Made by a program: the position numbers and the translations under genes
The notes under the pieces: generated by a model
Databases searched by the model: none
What the model was told of the DNA's origin: nothing
The model's input: the letters and a program-made list of their open reading frames with translations, nothing else
Shown here: positions 35,524 through 49,043 of the stretch, in pieces
Position numbering within the stretch: the stretch's first letter is position 1
Layout: each line of letters begins with the position of its first letter
Assembly (NCBI RefSeq): GCF_003073045.1
Contig: NC_037593.1
Coordinates: forward strand, 12,036,735 to 12,100,734
DNA length: 64,000 bases
DNA from: Pomacea canaliculata
Lineage: Eukaryota > Mollusca > Gastropoda > Architaenioglossa > Ampullariidae
Direction: 5' to 3'

Positions 35524-38078
35524 TGATGTAGGATATACTGATAGCGATAGAGGCAGAGACAATGAATAAACGTTTTTTATATGTCGCGCATGCGTTGGAC
35601 CACGAACTTATAACCCCTGGACAGGTGGCAGACGATTAACTGCTAGAACGAGGCTCCAGACCTCAAAACTTGCGTTTTTTTCACATTTCAGATTAACTAC
35701 TAAAAAGAGGCAGGAAACGACATAGCTTCCGGTTTATTAACATTCTTTGTTACGGCTCGCCGAGACTAACAGCAGTCCACTTCGCAAGAGGCCAAGAGTG
35801 AGTCTCGGCATACAGACATCAGTCCATAAATACACGTCCATGGCTGGACTTTTATGGAGCCATGCTTCGGTCAGTGGAAGGCAGCAGCCATGCATCGGGT
35901 GCGTGCAAAAGATAGGTAAAAAACGCGAGGCAGGTAAAAAAACTAGACGACCCACCCGACTAACGAGAGCCAGAATTTTCATAGAGTGGAAAATTCTCCT
36001 TGGGAACTTCCGTCCTCTTCCCTGGAACAACAAAGAGGAAAGGACTGATTTGGCGCTAAGATAGGGTGTTAGCGAGAGGTATCGGTCAGTCCGGTTACAG
36101 TTTCAAAAGATTCTTCACTGCTTTATTATTTATTTGGTGTGGCATCAGCCCATACGAGGTTGACAAGACCCGAACACAAAGGTAAAATAACGAGGCCCAG
36201 CAAAGCATTGAAGAACACTTACCAACACGTGACATTAGCTCCACCTGTCGCTTGTTTTCGTGTCTCCTTATCATCTTTCAGGCCGAAAGATCGACATCAT
36301 CGCAGGTTGTTCAAAGGTTGAAGAAAGGATTTAAATGTCTTGCTCTTTTTACCAACCATCCTTATTTAGTTCACAGTTCATTCTCATGATATTGAAACTA
36401 CAGGAATACTAGACAGTAACTGTCTTGCAAGAGATGACAATGGTCATTGTTAGTAGATAGCAGAACTGCTTTCTTTCTCCTGGGTACTTGATATTAAAAT
36501 TTAAAAAAATAATTTACATCCGTCATTCATATTTTTAGAAACGATTTGAGGAACATGTTCGACAAGGATTACTAGAATCATCCTCACAGAATGTAACAAA
36601 TTAAAAATAAAATATGAGCAGAAAGTAACGGTAGATTCTCGATCCGTGGTGTAGCGGGAGCGCTTGTTTAGGTCAGCGGGTACCGCTGACAGTGCATAGT
36701 CCCTCCAACCCACATCCCATCCCACCCCACGCTTGGTCGCACGAGACGGGCAGCAATAGTGGGTGACGTAGTACCCAAGCTGCCCAGTACAAATAGCGGG
36801 CGAAAAGCAGCCCTCGTACCCGTTTTTCTCGGCACAGAAACTGGTCTTTCTCCCAATACCTCTGGCTTGAAAAAAAAAAATCCAAAATACAGGAAAGTGA
36901 TTGCTGGAATGCTGGAATGAACAGTGGATACTATGAACAGTCACTAAATGTGTGGGCAAACCAAAAATATAAATAATCACTGTTTGATTAAATGAAAAAT
37001 GTTTACGTGTGAAAGTTGCTGAAGTATTTCGTTTTTGCCTCGTATCTAAGTCTAACGAGGCAGTGACAGCTTCTTGTCCATTTGTAACTCGGACATGGCG
37101 GAAACAAAGAAATAAACTGATGACAGTCGCTGAAAGAACATCCACTGACTGGAATGGAACGACGCTAGGGTAGCCAGACGGCGACGGCGCCACGTAGCTA
37201 GTGAAACACGTGATTGCCAACGACGGATTGAGTAACGAGAGGATTACATGTTGGTATCTGGGTCTAGACCAGTAACAACCAGTATTGTGAGAATGTGCAA
37301 AACAGTATATTGTATTACTGTATTTTTATAACTGTATTATTTTTATAACTGTTATTATTATAACTGTATTACAGGCTGAAGAAACAGTGCGCGTGTGAGA
37401 TAGAAATTTGTAGGTTACTTCTTCACGCGAGGCTGCTGACATTTGTTTACAGGAACGTTCCGAAAAAAAACCGAGTTTTAAAAAAGACTATGTCACGAAA
37501 ACGTGTAAAATAATTTTTAGATAATTAACCATTAGAAGCAGAAAAACATGTAACAACGTTTCTTAAAAGATAAGTCGACAAGTTTACTGTTAAGATTAAC
37601 ACGGACAGTAAAAGTACAGTAAGTAGGACTGTAACCATGAGATTCGATTCGGGCCGGGAGTGTAACTTCCCTTAACGGCCCCATTTCTCAGCCCGAAAGG
37701 TTCCCTTTCGGGGCCGATGTACTCTTGCAGGCTGGGTCTCCTCTGACATGGGGCAAAAGTGAGTGAGGCGAAATAAAAGAATTGGTTAATGTCAGTGTGA
37801 GAGGGATAAATAATCGTGAGACTCCTGTCACAAGAAAGGAGGGAGCGGGTACCCAGTCTTACAAGCTGCTAGTGCAGAAGCGGTGCAGGGTGCATTGTGG
37901 CAGGGTGCATCGTAGGGACGGAATTTATTTTGCACGGGCCATCAAGGAGAGCCCCCAGTGAGAAACTGGTAAGATTTTTCTTTAACTGTCGCAGAATGTT
38001 ACTGATGTCTTCATGGTGCTGGTTAGAATCATGGTAACGGTGGTAGGTGAGAGGGCAAGATAATAGTCTTTGTAAGTA

Positions 38079-38898
38079 CAGTGGAACCTCGGTTAGCGAA
38101 CGCCTCGGATAGCGAATATTTCGGATAACGAAGAAAAATTTCGTTAAAAGTTTGTCTCGGATAGCGAACAAAATTTCGGATAACGAACAGCCACGTGAAC
38201 CACACGTGACCGACCAGCATGTCATCATTCGCGCTCGAGACAGAGTTACGATCAGTCGTTCCTTATCTGTGCGCATTCTTCTTATTTAGTGATTGTTTTG
38301 CTTTATTTTAATAAGATAATCCTCAATCATGGCTCCAAAGAAGATTAAGAGCAATTAATAGTAGTGAGGTAATGACAAGGAAGCGGCCAACAAATGAATT
38401 GAAAAAGGAAATGATTTCAAAGTATGAAGGTGGCATGCGTCTGTCGGATATGTGATGTCGTATTACCGAAGAGTTTTACAAAAAGGCAGAATGAACAGAC
38501 ACTGGACAAGTTTTTCTCCTTTAACCTCAAAGCTACAGAAAAGGGAAGTCACCCCCGATTTTATAATGTCACGTGTGCTCATGGAGGGGGAATCAAATCA
38601 GTAATTGCACCCCTTCCTTCCCACACCTGCTTCCAACCACGCCGTCAAAACGGCAAGTTTTCTGATGTTTAAATGCTTTCGTTAATGTTTTTATGTTTAT
38701 TTAACTCCATTTATATTGTATTATAACTGTTCTCATTAAAACAAATACCTACATAGTCTGTAACTTTCAAATATTAGCGAGTCAACAGGGGCTGGGAACC
38801 AATTAAATCTATTTCCTTTATTTCTTATGGAAAAAATTGTTTCGGATAACGAACAGCTTTCCAGAACGGATTAAGTTCGTTAACTGAGGTTCCACTGT
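38079..38898 (+). mobile_element. 820-bp Tigger/pogo-like DNA transposon remnant
   Basis: Its terminal inverted repeats are CAGTGGAACCTCGGTTAGCG on the left and the complement (GTTAACTGAGGTTCCACTG) on the right. It is flanked by TA on both sides (38077-38078, 38899-38900). The empty site GTAAGTATAAGGG is present in units 2 and 4. Interior scraps of transposase remain: an ATG (38,329), RKRPTNELKKEMISKYEGG near 38,377-38,435 (like the N-terminal CENP-B helix-turn-helix), and KRQNEQTLDKFF near 38,475-38,520 (like the C-terminal end of Tigger/Jerky proteins). So it is an internally deleted element. Confidence 0.93.
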
Positions 38899-39138
38899 AT
38901 AAGGGATAAATCAGTGATAAGACTGTAACGCATACATCAAAGCAGGGTTAGATATTCCCAGGAAACGAGAGCGAACACGAAAAAGCCGAACATGTGTAGG
39001 AGACGATGTGTTAATGTTAAATGTCAAGATGGTCGACTCGGTGACAAGCCAGCGACAACATTAGTAATTGAAGGAAGGTTGTGTACCGACTTTTAGAAAA
39101 GTATTGTTTAGATAACGGATTGAGGTGGCTAGAGCGAA

Positions 39139-39640
39139 TGTCATGGATCTAGTCAGAGTGCTAGGACTGGGCGCGTGTGTAGATGAAAGCGTGCGAATGA
39201 TGGACGTTCTCGAAATAGAACGTGAAAAATGACGTATAGTGACGTAAAAAGAAAGAGTGAGGTAAGAGAGAGGATCGTTGAGAAGGGATATGGAAGCAGA
39301 AGGACGTTAGAGGGCATTTTGAAGAAGAAGGACGTTAGAGAGTAGATAGAAGAGGAAGAAGGATAGCGAGGGGAAGAAGAAGAAAGTAGAGAGCGGAAAG
39401 GGAGACGTGAACGTATGTGCTAAGACAGTGAGTTTATAGCGTGTGAGGTGTTCGATTGAAGGATAAACTGTGGTGTTAGAGACCGTTTCGCTTTTGCTGG
39501 TTTTTTTTGGTTGGTAATTTTGTTCAATAAACAGACAGATTCGTACAGGCGAGTCATTCTTCAATTAGAACGCGCAATTGTCCGACCCGCTGGTGAGTTG
39601 GAGAGAGCGAGAAACGATAGGCACCGGCGGCGTCGTGACA
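39139..39640 (+). mobile_element. 502-bp solo LTR of a Ty3/Gypsy-type retrotransposon
   Basis: It begins TGTCATGG and ends CGTGACA (TG...CA with inverted TGTCA/TGACA) and is flanked by an exact 5-bp duplication GCGAA (39134-39138 and 39641-39645). Units 2 and 4 show the uninterrupted site (AGAGCGAACCAAGC). AATAAA at 39526-39531 is the expected internal polyadenylation signal. No internal retroviral-like coding sequence remains, so it arose by LTR-LTR recombination. The Gypsy assignment rests on the 5-bp duplication and is inference. Confidence 0.9.
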
Positions 39641-42364
39641 GCGAACCAAGCGTGACTGTGGTCTTCCTGTTATCAACGATGGATTGTTGTGGTTTCAAGG
39701 AGAAGCGTCTTGTTTCTGGTTATAAGGTCTATGGACAAAGCTTTACAACTTTAGAAACAAGACCCTCTTCCTTGAGCTCTCCATATTCCCCAGTGCAACT
39801 ACTTACCTTCGCTTCATAAGTAACAAAAAGTTTATGAAGTGCTAGAATCCTGGCTATAAACGGTATGTCACGGAATGTAATATACTTAATACTGTCTGAA
39901 TGGAATGTCCATAAAACATGGCGACTGAGGTTTATTTTGGCAGGGCGTTTACTTTTGTTGATGTTATCTCATGAACCTGATCACGTGTCTACAAAATTTA
40001 CCTTTATCACCTAGTATGAAAACCTCGACAGAGGCAACATATTGCAACACACAATTATAAATATCTTTGCGTTGAAGTATTAACAGTTTTTTTAATGAAT
40101 AGGAATATTCTTCAGGTATTTCAGGCTGAGTTGAGGTTCCTGGTTTAATGCTTACATTGATTACAATGTTAATTTACTATTTTCTCCCAAAGCCTCTGGC
40201 ATGAAAATGATATAAAAAAAATTAAAAATGCAGGAATAAAATACACCACATGCGCAAACGTGTTTTCGTTAGAACTGATGTCTGTCGTCGGAATATGGCG
40301 ACGAAGGCAACAGAATAAGTGTTAAGCTGCTATTGTTTTTTTTTTGTTTGTTTGTTTGATTGTTTATTTACTCTGTGCGCGAGTGATGGTCGGGTGAGGA
40401 AAATTAGCAACGACCTGTCTGACACCGAGTCGCAACTTGAGACTATAGGTGGCTGAAATAAGAGAACATCTCGGCCTTGAACTGCAAGTGAACTGCAGGT
40501 TAACTGCAGGTTAACTACCACCAGTCCTATGATAATGGCTTCTGTGGAAAACAGTAAGACTGGGGAAACTTATGCAACGAAACGTTTGAGGCCAACATCT
40601 GTACACCACTATTTAGGAGAGGTCGTATTGACAATCAAAACAGACAATTCATTAGTGTAACCAGTCTCACCTGCCCTTTAAGTGGTGACCCATGGATAGG
40701 CCAATAGTGCAAGAAATACAGAGCCAAAGAGACAGATCGGCTTTATTTTACATCTATAAATTAAATGGTATGATGGTGCCACATTTCTTGGTCAGTCAAA
40801 AGCCTTATTCCTCTTCGTAAGACCACAAGTGAATCGTAAAATAAAATTATGAAAGAAAGACTGAATTACATGAAAAGCTCACTGACTCCTCTCTGTCTCT
40901 CATTGAAGGAAAATCCCAATGCATCCGAAATTGCCAACTCCGACTATTCATTATCTTAATGATCAAATTCTCTAGAAAACTGCCAACCCCTTCCCCTCTC
41001 CTACATTTTTGCTTGAGAATGTTGACTAAAGTCTAATTTCTGTACTATTTACTGGGAAATTTATTGAAAGTATGTACGGAGTAATTAAATTATTTAAAAT
41101 TGAATCATCTCAGATAAATTATTTCATTCTTGCACTGTTTCACATAAGCTTTGGACTGTAATAGTAGTTGTATGCTAACAGTCTGTAAACAAGAAAAAAT
41201 GCAATCAGAACCAAGTCCCCTGAAATAGAATAAAATTCATGTATTCTTCTGCCGATATCAGTAAAATTATTTTCTCCTCAAACATTGATTTGAAAAGAAA
41301 TAATGAAAGGTGTTTCTAAGCGTCAAGATGGTAACCTTCGAGTGAGCTTTGGTTTCTGTGCACAAGTACAGTTTAAGGTAGTATCACCTTCGTGTCCAAG
41401 AATGAAAACAGAAGAAAAGTTATCACGATTGTAGCGGTATCACCGAAGTGCCTCAGTAACAGCGACTAGGTGTACTTTTACGTGTCACGTGACACTCCGT
41501 TGGGTGGGCGTTGTGCCTGAGTAACAAGAGGTCATAGCGCAGGACAGGTTACTTGACGGTATCTCGAACAGGGTCAACAAGTTGTGAGAATGTTTGTGTG
41601 CAAAACGATAGGCCCCAGAATTAGTGTGCGTGTGTGCGCATGTCACTAAGCGTTCGAGAGTAGAATGTGCATGTCACGTGAAGTTGCTGGCATCTGTTTA
41701 CAGCAACGTTGCGAAAAATAAAGCTGCATACAAGTTTTAAAACTAAGGTAGTACATATTACTAAAATGAGTAAACCAAGAAAACAAACAAACAATGCAGA
41801 AAAAAAGCTATGACGTATCCTAAAGGATAAGAAGACATAGGTGAGGGTTAAGGACAGTAAAAGTACAGTAAGAAGGACGACCGCTGTAATAGTGAGATGT
41901 TGCTTTATGTGACACTCACTCAAAAGTGAGGCGAAACAATTTTAGCTTTGTTCATGTTCTACAGACCTGGGAGAGGAAAATGAAAGAGTTTTTAAAAACC
42001 ATCGTGAGGAATATACACACAGCAAATATAAAAATAAGGAATTGATAATATTTCAAATGTTGTTTATATATCATTGTGACAGTCTTTGCTTGAAATAAAT
42101 CTATAAATCAAAAATATTTTCTTACTACCGACAGCCTGCTGGAGCCACACATATTCAAAGCCACTAAAACAAGGATGTTTTTTTTTTAACAAATAAATCC
42201 GAAATGCGCTTAACATTTTCTTGTAGATGTAACGTGTATACATGTAAATTTTTTATGGGAAGTTTTGTGATCAATATAACTATGACAAAGTTAGTATATA
42301 ATACACCTAACCTATGTTGTCTCCAAAAGTCAATAACATCCCAGATCGCCATAGATTATTTTAT

Positions 42365-42705
42365 TTAGTGTTTAGAGATGAGCATGTACACCTTTTCAAC
42401 AGTCTCAAACCTATGGAAACTCCAGATTTCCGAGATGTAAGAAAGTTTTGGTAAAACCTGAGAATCGAACATCTTGAAAAATACGTTTCTTGGTAAATTT
42501 CCCATGTAACCTTGGCATTTTATAAGCTTGGCTCCGATTTTGGCCTTCGCTGCCAAATCCTTGACAGCCTGGGAGAGGGAGAGTTTGTAAAACAAAGACA
42601 CAAGGCCTTGAGGTTTTTTTTTTGTAAACCGAAGGTGAGATCTCTGATGTTTAAAGGTGTGTGTCTCGTGAAGAGAACTAAACTGAAGAGGTAGTATCTT
42701 GTCAT
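42365..42705 (-). mobile_element. LINE reverse transcriptase fossil (minus strand), unit 3
   Basis: On the minus strand a 78-codon frame reads FYKLSLSQAVKDLAAKAKIG, then FFKMFDSQVLPKLSY.SEIWSF and ETVEKVY. This matches the post-catalytic part of many non-LTR reverse transcriptases (MFD..V.P.L.YG.E.WGF...IE.VH). The homologous stretch in unit 4 (about 58,360-58,710) is more broken. Unit 2 lacks it. Confidence 0.65.
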
Positions 42706-43128
42706 GAGCTAGACTTAGTAATTTGACAATTTTTGTGCTACCGACATAGTCTTTAAGTTAGGTGGTGAGACCATGAAAGGTGTGGGTTGAAGTGCATCCG
42801 AGCGTCTCGTGATAGTGAGCCTCGGCATTGTACAGGAGGCAGCCAGTGTTCTGCCAATATGTAATGACAACTACGTGTACAACAGTGGAATCTTTTTTCC
42901 TCCAAAGGCTCGTTTGCTATTTGTAAAAACATTCGCGGACCATAAATTACTTGAAAATTAGCTTATTTTATTCGGTCAAACTGGAATTTCGCCGAACTTT
43001 TGAAACTTGTACAATAGCAGCCTGCCTTCCTGAATCCCCCAAATCCGCCTTTTGTCATAAGATGAGAAAGAAATATGCTCATTGCCTTTTCCAAGTTTAT
43101 CCAAAACAGTCTGGTTAGTTCATTGAGC

Positions 43129-43136
43129 TACAAAAG
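43129..43136 (+). promoter_or_regulatory. Altered TATA-like box of copy 3 (TACAAAAG)
   Basis: It lies at the same position and context as TATAAAAG before copy 2, with T to C at the third base. Copy 4 has the same change (58982-58989). The weaker match may lower promoter strength; that is inference. Confidence 0.35.
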
Positions 43137-44040
43137 TGTTCAATTGTCTTCCTTTATCTGCTGTCATGACCTGCCGCGTCCTGCAGTTCATCTCACAGGT
43201 GTTTCATGCACTTTGATTCTTAGTGCTTTTGCTTTTTTTAAAATTAATCTCGTTATTTTCTTATGATTATTCTGGGCTACAGCTGATGCAGAAGTCATGT
43301 GCATACGCGTATGTCTTGTCATATACTCGTTTGCATACTATCTTGTAATGGGTCTTCCCTTGTCCATCAAAACTAATGTTGTTGTTATTATTATTTTTAT
43401 TAGTATTTATTAATTATAATTACTTGTTACTGAATATGCCGTTTTCTCGGCGACCTGGACGTTCCAAACCCTGACTTATAACATATAGGAATCTACAATT
43501 AAAAATCCCCCCTTCTCTCTCACACACACACGAGCTCGCAACAGCGATCAAACCTTACAGACTTATCCACCTGTTTCAGACGAGAGATGGCGGCCTTGAT
43601 GTCAGTTGCTGCTGTGGTGCTGGTAGCTGTGATAGCTTTGGTGGTCGTCATACTGCTTCCCGAGTCTCCAACTCCACTCACAACCTCCATTGATGCAGAA
43701 TACGATTATATCATAGGTGAGGAACTAAATAGTAATTAATGAATAGGTCATTATGTTGTATATCAGTCCGCCCAGGTGATAAACTAATGAACAGATGAAA
43801 CTTATAATAACTGTTATGTTGTCCACACAAGTACGTTAGGGTGTGAGACACCAACATCATCTTCACGTTGTCAATCATTAGTCTCAGATTCATCGTTGAC
43901 CCTTGATAGACAAGTTACACCTGTCTGTCAGACTGCCTATTGTGATAGACAAGTTACAGCTGTCTGTCAGTCTGACTGTTGTGATAGATAAGTTATAGTC
44001 GTCTGTAAGTCTACTTATTGTTATAGGTTACAGCTGTCTG

Positions 44041-44660
44041 TCAAGCCGCCTATGAGTTCCGCCACATTCTCTCTACACACGCTGTCGCCACTCTTGTCTG
44101 TGAGTTTGTTCTATCTCGGCTTGATGGTTGCTAGCTGCCCCTCAAACCTTCTTCATTCACTCCAGAAAGTACAAAACTCCTTTGCACTTCTATCGTTTAG
44201 AGCTAGGACATGAGACCATGTCAGTCATCTCTTTCGTTTTCTACACTGGCTCCTGCCCTGACTATTTCCCTTAACTTCTTTCTCTACATTCCTGCCAGTA
44301 TATTTCATCTGATGACGCCCCGTCACCAAAACAACAGGTGGTCACCGGATTGTATAGGTACTGCGCAGCAAAAAAGTGGAATTCTCCTCCATTCCATTTC
44401 CTTCAACCTATCATAGAATCCTTTAAATCGGCACTTTAAAACATTTGTTCCACGAGCGTTACTCCTAACCCCAGTCACCATATTAGTCTTCCTGCTCGTC
44501 TTCCTCTGCAGATTTATAACACTCTCCATCCTTATTGTTTGTTCCCTGATTGTCCGTTTGTCTCACTTGTCAGCATAGCTGTCCTTCCATCCTTCGTATT
44601 CTATCCATTACTTCTACTTGTCGCAAGCCTAGTACGGACTTTTCTTAAAGTTCGCATCTT
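44041..44660 (+). mobile_element. LINE reverse transcriptase C-terminal fossil, intron 1 of copy 3
   Basis: Copy of the fossil at 27,562-28,210, more decayed in the NSAARL stretch. A second LINE tail follows at about 44,815-45,050. Confidence 0.65.
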
Positions 44661-47600
44661 GCTGATGTGGAATGTGGACTCGAATGTGGAATGTCGAGAA
44701 TACAGACATTTGACAACAACTGTATGAGCAGGTCGTTCTGAACATTTGAAGTGAGACACAAAGCAATGAGTTTGTCCGTAGCACGGTCACCACCCTCTAG
44801 GGACACCAGCAACTCCCTTTCAGGTGCAGGTTGGTCTGGTTTGGCCACGTGACCCGGCAGGACACTCTAAGACCGTCTTTCAATGTACATTGGATGGGGT
44901 AGACGCTAAGATGAAGGAAGATGTGGACTTCAAAGATACAGAAGTGGACTGGTCGTTCCAAGCAGGAATTGTCGACCGCTGCTCGACTTGTCAGCCCCAG
45001 TGTGTAACAACTTGCTCCCTCCGACAACAAATATAACTATTCATCAACTACTACCAGACAATAGACGAATGAATGAATTAAAGCAATTCACGAGTACTGT
45101 CTTTCAATGATAGCCTTGTTATAACCGAGTATGCTATAATAGATGTATATTGTCACAGGGATACACTCAAACAGGAGCAAGAGAATGACGGGAGAAAAAT
45201 CAGCTGGAAAACCAACCGTGCCAAACAAGATTTTGTCTGCGTTGCAATGTACCTTGTTGTGTTTTATACTTACATTATTTATTTGTACAATTGCCAATGA
45301 ATGAATGCAAGGTCTGAGATGCCGTTTGTTTATCATGTGCTTTAGTGGGGGCGGGGTCAGCGGGCTGCGTGCTGGCCAGTCGGCTGTCCGAAGATGATGA
45401 CGTGCGTGTCTTGCTGCTGGAGGCGGGGCCAGACGACCAGGGCGTGACAGCTTTTTCTGTTCCTCTTTATGGCGCGTGGCATGTGCGGAGGAAAGACTTC
45501 AGCTGGAACAGTTTCACTGAATCTCAGAGCCACAGCCTAGAAGGCTATAAACAAAAGGTGACAGTGGAAAGCTAACACTGACACATAGATTGGAGGACAC
45601 ACACACACAGAGTGGTGGTGTACATGTATCCCTGTGTTAGAACTCATACTCATGTAGTATTTATGATTTGGTTTATTTGATTACATAATAAGTAACCTAT
45701 AAATCTTTAAATAATCAGTAAATATCCTATAAAAAAGAGTAAAGAAAAAGATAAAGTGAGAGAGAATAAAGTATGAATGTATTAGCTGATACAAACTACT
45801 GAGCGGACAGGTCTATGTGTGTGTACGCGCGTGCACGCATGTGTGCGTACATGTTTGATGTTATAAAGAATTTTGCGTGTGTGTACAGATACCTATGTAT
45901 GTGGAGGTATTCGATTTTGAATGAGGTTTACATTGTATACTATATGCACAACTTACTTGCGAATATGTCAGTGTCCCTGAAAGAATGAAAGAATAAAATA
46001 TTTTGCATGTTGTATCTTTGTCTCACAGGCATTGACGTTTATACGCACACAAAATAAAATCAAATATTTGTTTTCAGTATTTAAAAGAACAGTTTATCGT
46101 GTACAGAATAAACACTGTTTTTTTTTCTCGAAAGAAAACGATGTTTACAAGAGGGAAGGTTCTGGGCGGAAGTTCCAACCTTAATGCGATGATCTACATC
46201 CGGGGCAGTCGACATGATTATGATAATTGGGCCAAGTCCGGCACAGAAGGCTGGAGCTACCAGGATGTATTGCCCTACTTCTTGAAGTCGGAAGACATAC
46301 TCAGTCCTGATTTGTTGGATTCCAGTACGTGCTGAACATAACAGATTTATGTTCGCAAAGCTTACAAAAAAAAAAAAAAAAAGAAAAAAAAAGAGGAAAA
46401 GCAATAGAATCGAATAAATGATAGAGCAGTTTGACAAAATCGTGAAACTGGATTTCTGAATAATCAATGCCCTCCATTTCATTCTCAGCACTTCCACATC
46501 TTGAAACTTTTTTCTTATCTACCACAAGTTCAGTATTCTTTCTCTCCCCATTACAGTTTAGCCACAGCAGATAACTGTTTCTGTAATAAATCATAATATA
46601 GATTGCGCTGTCTTCGCAGAGTACCATGGGAAAGGAGGCCCTCTAAAGGTAGATATTCCGGACACCACACAACTGGCACAAGAGGTCTTACGTACTGGAA
46701 AGGAGCTGGGCTACCCCGAGGTGGATCCCAACGGCGAGACTATGCTAGGTGAGACCGTGTTTAATATCGAGTCGGTTAAGAAATATTTTTTTAGTCTCTA
46801 TTTTAGAAGGTCAGAAGGATGAGTAGACGGGAGGTGAGGAAGAAAGAAACAATGCTTGTTAGACCCGAAATCTATGCATTTAAATAAGCAACATATTTAA
46901 ATATTTGTTTGTTCAGGATAAGATGCTTACCTCATTTCCCAACCCCATTGTCTGATTGTCGTATTTTTTTTGTTCAGATATAACCTGTTTCTTTCAGGTT
47001 TCAGCAAGGTGCAGGCGACCCAGAAGAACGGAGTCCGCTACAGCACGTCACGCGCCTTTTTACACCCTGTGCTTGACCGCTCTAATCTGCATGTTGGGGT
47101 CAATGCTCACGTCACTCGAGTGTTGATCGAAGACGGAGTGGCGAGAGGAGTGGAGTTTTATAAGGATAGGATCGTGCGTACAGTTCGTGCCAAGAAGGAA
47201 GTGATTGTGTCTGCTGGTGCCATCGGGTCTCCACAGATCCTCATGTTGTCCGGAGTTGGTCCCAGAGACCATCTAGAGTCTCATGGAGTAGGTGCCTCTA
47301 CCGTCTTTTTTCAATTTTAATAAGTTCTGTTTGTAGCCATATATGTCAAAAACGGAGGAGGCTATTCATTAAGATTTGGATAAAAGAATATCTTTCACTG
47401 AGGTTTTCTTGGTGATTAGAGAAAAAAGCTAACACCTGCTAGTTCTTTTTCATAACTGCTTTTGTTCACCGCAAAAGCAACATAGTTCGCAACCCTCTCA
47501 TCACCCCGAACTCGTCTCTCTTTATTTTCACGTCGCTGTCTTCAGATCAAAGTTCACGCTGACCTACCCGTGGGTGATAACCTTCAGGATCACCCCTTTA

Positions 47601-47879
47601 TGAGCATCGGTATTAGCATCAACGACTCCATCGGTATTACCTTGGAGAAGGCAGGCAGTTTGTGGGAGCATGCCAGGTATTGGCTCTTTGGGAAAGGTAA
47701 CTCTCTATTTTCCAAAAGAGTCTGTGGTAACTCTTCAGTTCTCAGCCATAATTTAGCTTACTGGAAAGAGCATGTGTGTGTGTGTGCGAGTGTTCTAGTC
47801 AGGAGTCTTTTCCCATCAAGTTTCAAATTGATAGCTTTCTTACATGAAATGTACTTCTGACTCTTCCCCACTCACCTCA

Positions 47880-47960
47880 AAACAAACAAACAAACAAACA
47901 AACAAAGAAACAAACAAACAAACAAACAAACAAACAAACAAACAAACAAACAAACAAACA
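47880..47960 (+). repeat. (CAAA)n microsatellite, intron 6 of copy 3
   Basis: About 20 tandem CAAA units with one GAAA interruption. Copy 4 has a shorter version (63,775-63,825), and copy 2 only a few units near 31,315-31,340. Confidence 0.95.
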
Positions 47961-48988
47961 GAAAAACTAGTAATTTTTTCTAAGACCTTTACCTGTTTTG
48001 TATCTTCAGGAATCCTCAGCTCCACGTATGGTACAGAGATCCTTGCTTTCATGGCCAGTAATGAAGAAAAACGAAAACTAAGATGGCCAGATGTTGAGCT
48101 TCTTCTGCATTCTTCCCTTTTATTTAGAGATTCCGACATTCTCACGGCAGAGGTGAGAAACAGCCATTCATCCAATCAGCCAAGCAGCCAGCCAGTCAGA
48201 CGGTCAACCAACTAACCACTTACTCACCCTGTACTCTGACTTTTCTCCCTTCTTCCCTCCAAAAAAACTCCATTCTTTGGGCGTCGTTTTCTCTGTTGAT
48301 TAGTTATTACTAGTCTTTAATTGCTGATATTACCCCCCTTCTTGTAGTTCCTCAGATATTTAATATAATATATAACACAACATAATATAATGCTGTAATA
48401 TAATATTTTAGTTTTTAATAATGACTTTCTTTGCTGAGAAAGATATACTGAGGAATTGTTTAGTGTTATTTCTGGTAATTTCTGGTTGATAAATAGTTTA
48501 TATAAGTGCCTGAAAAGTGAAAATGTGACAGCCTGATCGACAATAAAGATCACGAAAGTGTGTAGCAGAACAGCCTTCGACTGAATCTCCGTTAGGTTTT
48601 AGCCACGCATTTCACGACACCTTTGCTGTTGTTCGTAGAACATAGAACGAGTGTCTGGAAGAAAAAATAAAGTCGGGCTGTCATGCTTATCCACGCTGCT
48701 GCACTCTCTCAGCGTGGGGTCAGTGCGCCTGCGCAGTGGGAGTCCTCTGGACGAACCCGTCATTGACCCGCACTATTTAGAGAGGCCAGAGGACGTGGAG
48801 GTCATTCTGTACGGTAAGCGAGGCACTGACCACTCGTCCTTCCGTTCTTCCTCCCCAAGCCATTTAAAGACTAGCTACTAAAGCTGAAGAAAGAGATCGT
48901 AAGACCTCTAACACATTTTTTCATGTGTTCAGTTTTTCTATTTAAAAGGACAAATATTTATGTCACGGTCTTGGGCTCATTTATTGTT

Positions 48989-48989
48989 C

Positions 48990-49041
<52 letters not shown>

Positions 49042-49043
49042 CC
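48989..49043 (+). repeat. (CAA)n microsatellite at the exon 9 deletion point of copy 3
   Basis: About 17-18 perfect CAA units sit exactly where copy 2 carries about 600 bp with exon 9. Left flank TTTATTGTTC and right flank ACCGTTTTCAGTTAACCG both match copy 2. Confidence 0.95.

Larger units (their letters stand above)
33857..36847. other. Spacer between units 2 and 3, with TE fragments
   Basis: No gene is supported. The first 200 bp is the diverged 3' flank shared with copy 3. AATAAA signals for copy 2 lie near 34,210 and 34,465. Beyond that are tRNA-like SINE pieces (34,940-35,150), an hAT-like terminus (to 35,523) and unassigned GC-richer DNA from 35,700 to 36,850. Confidence 0.45.
36848..43128 (+). 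other. Duplicated upstream DNA of unit 3; no supported gene
   Basis: It has the same layout as unit 2's upstream DNA, with one minisatellite unit at 41,822-41,880, the E-box palindrome at 41,482, and an additional LINE fragment near 42,250-42,830 that unit 2 lacks. The GGTTCCCTTTCGGGGCC hairpin block at about 37,650-37,745 is shared with unit 4 only. Confidence 0.5.

Noticed and set aside
36501..37220. 239-codon minus-strand frame
   Set aside because: It crosses the edge of a duplicated unit, is not kept open in the sister units, and shows no domain or splice pattern.
42264..43040. A fifth gene between units 2 and 3
   Set aside because: The open frame is a decayed LINE reverse transcriptase fragment with stops in its neighbours.
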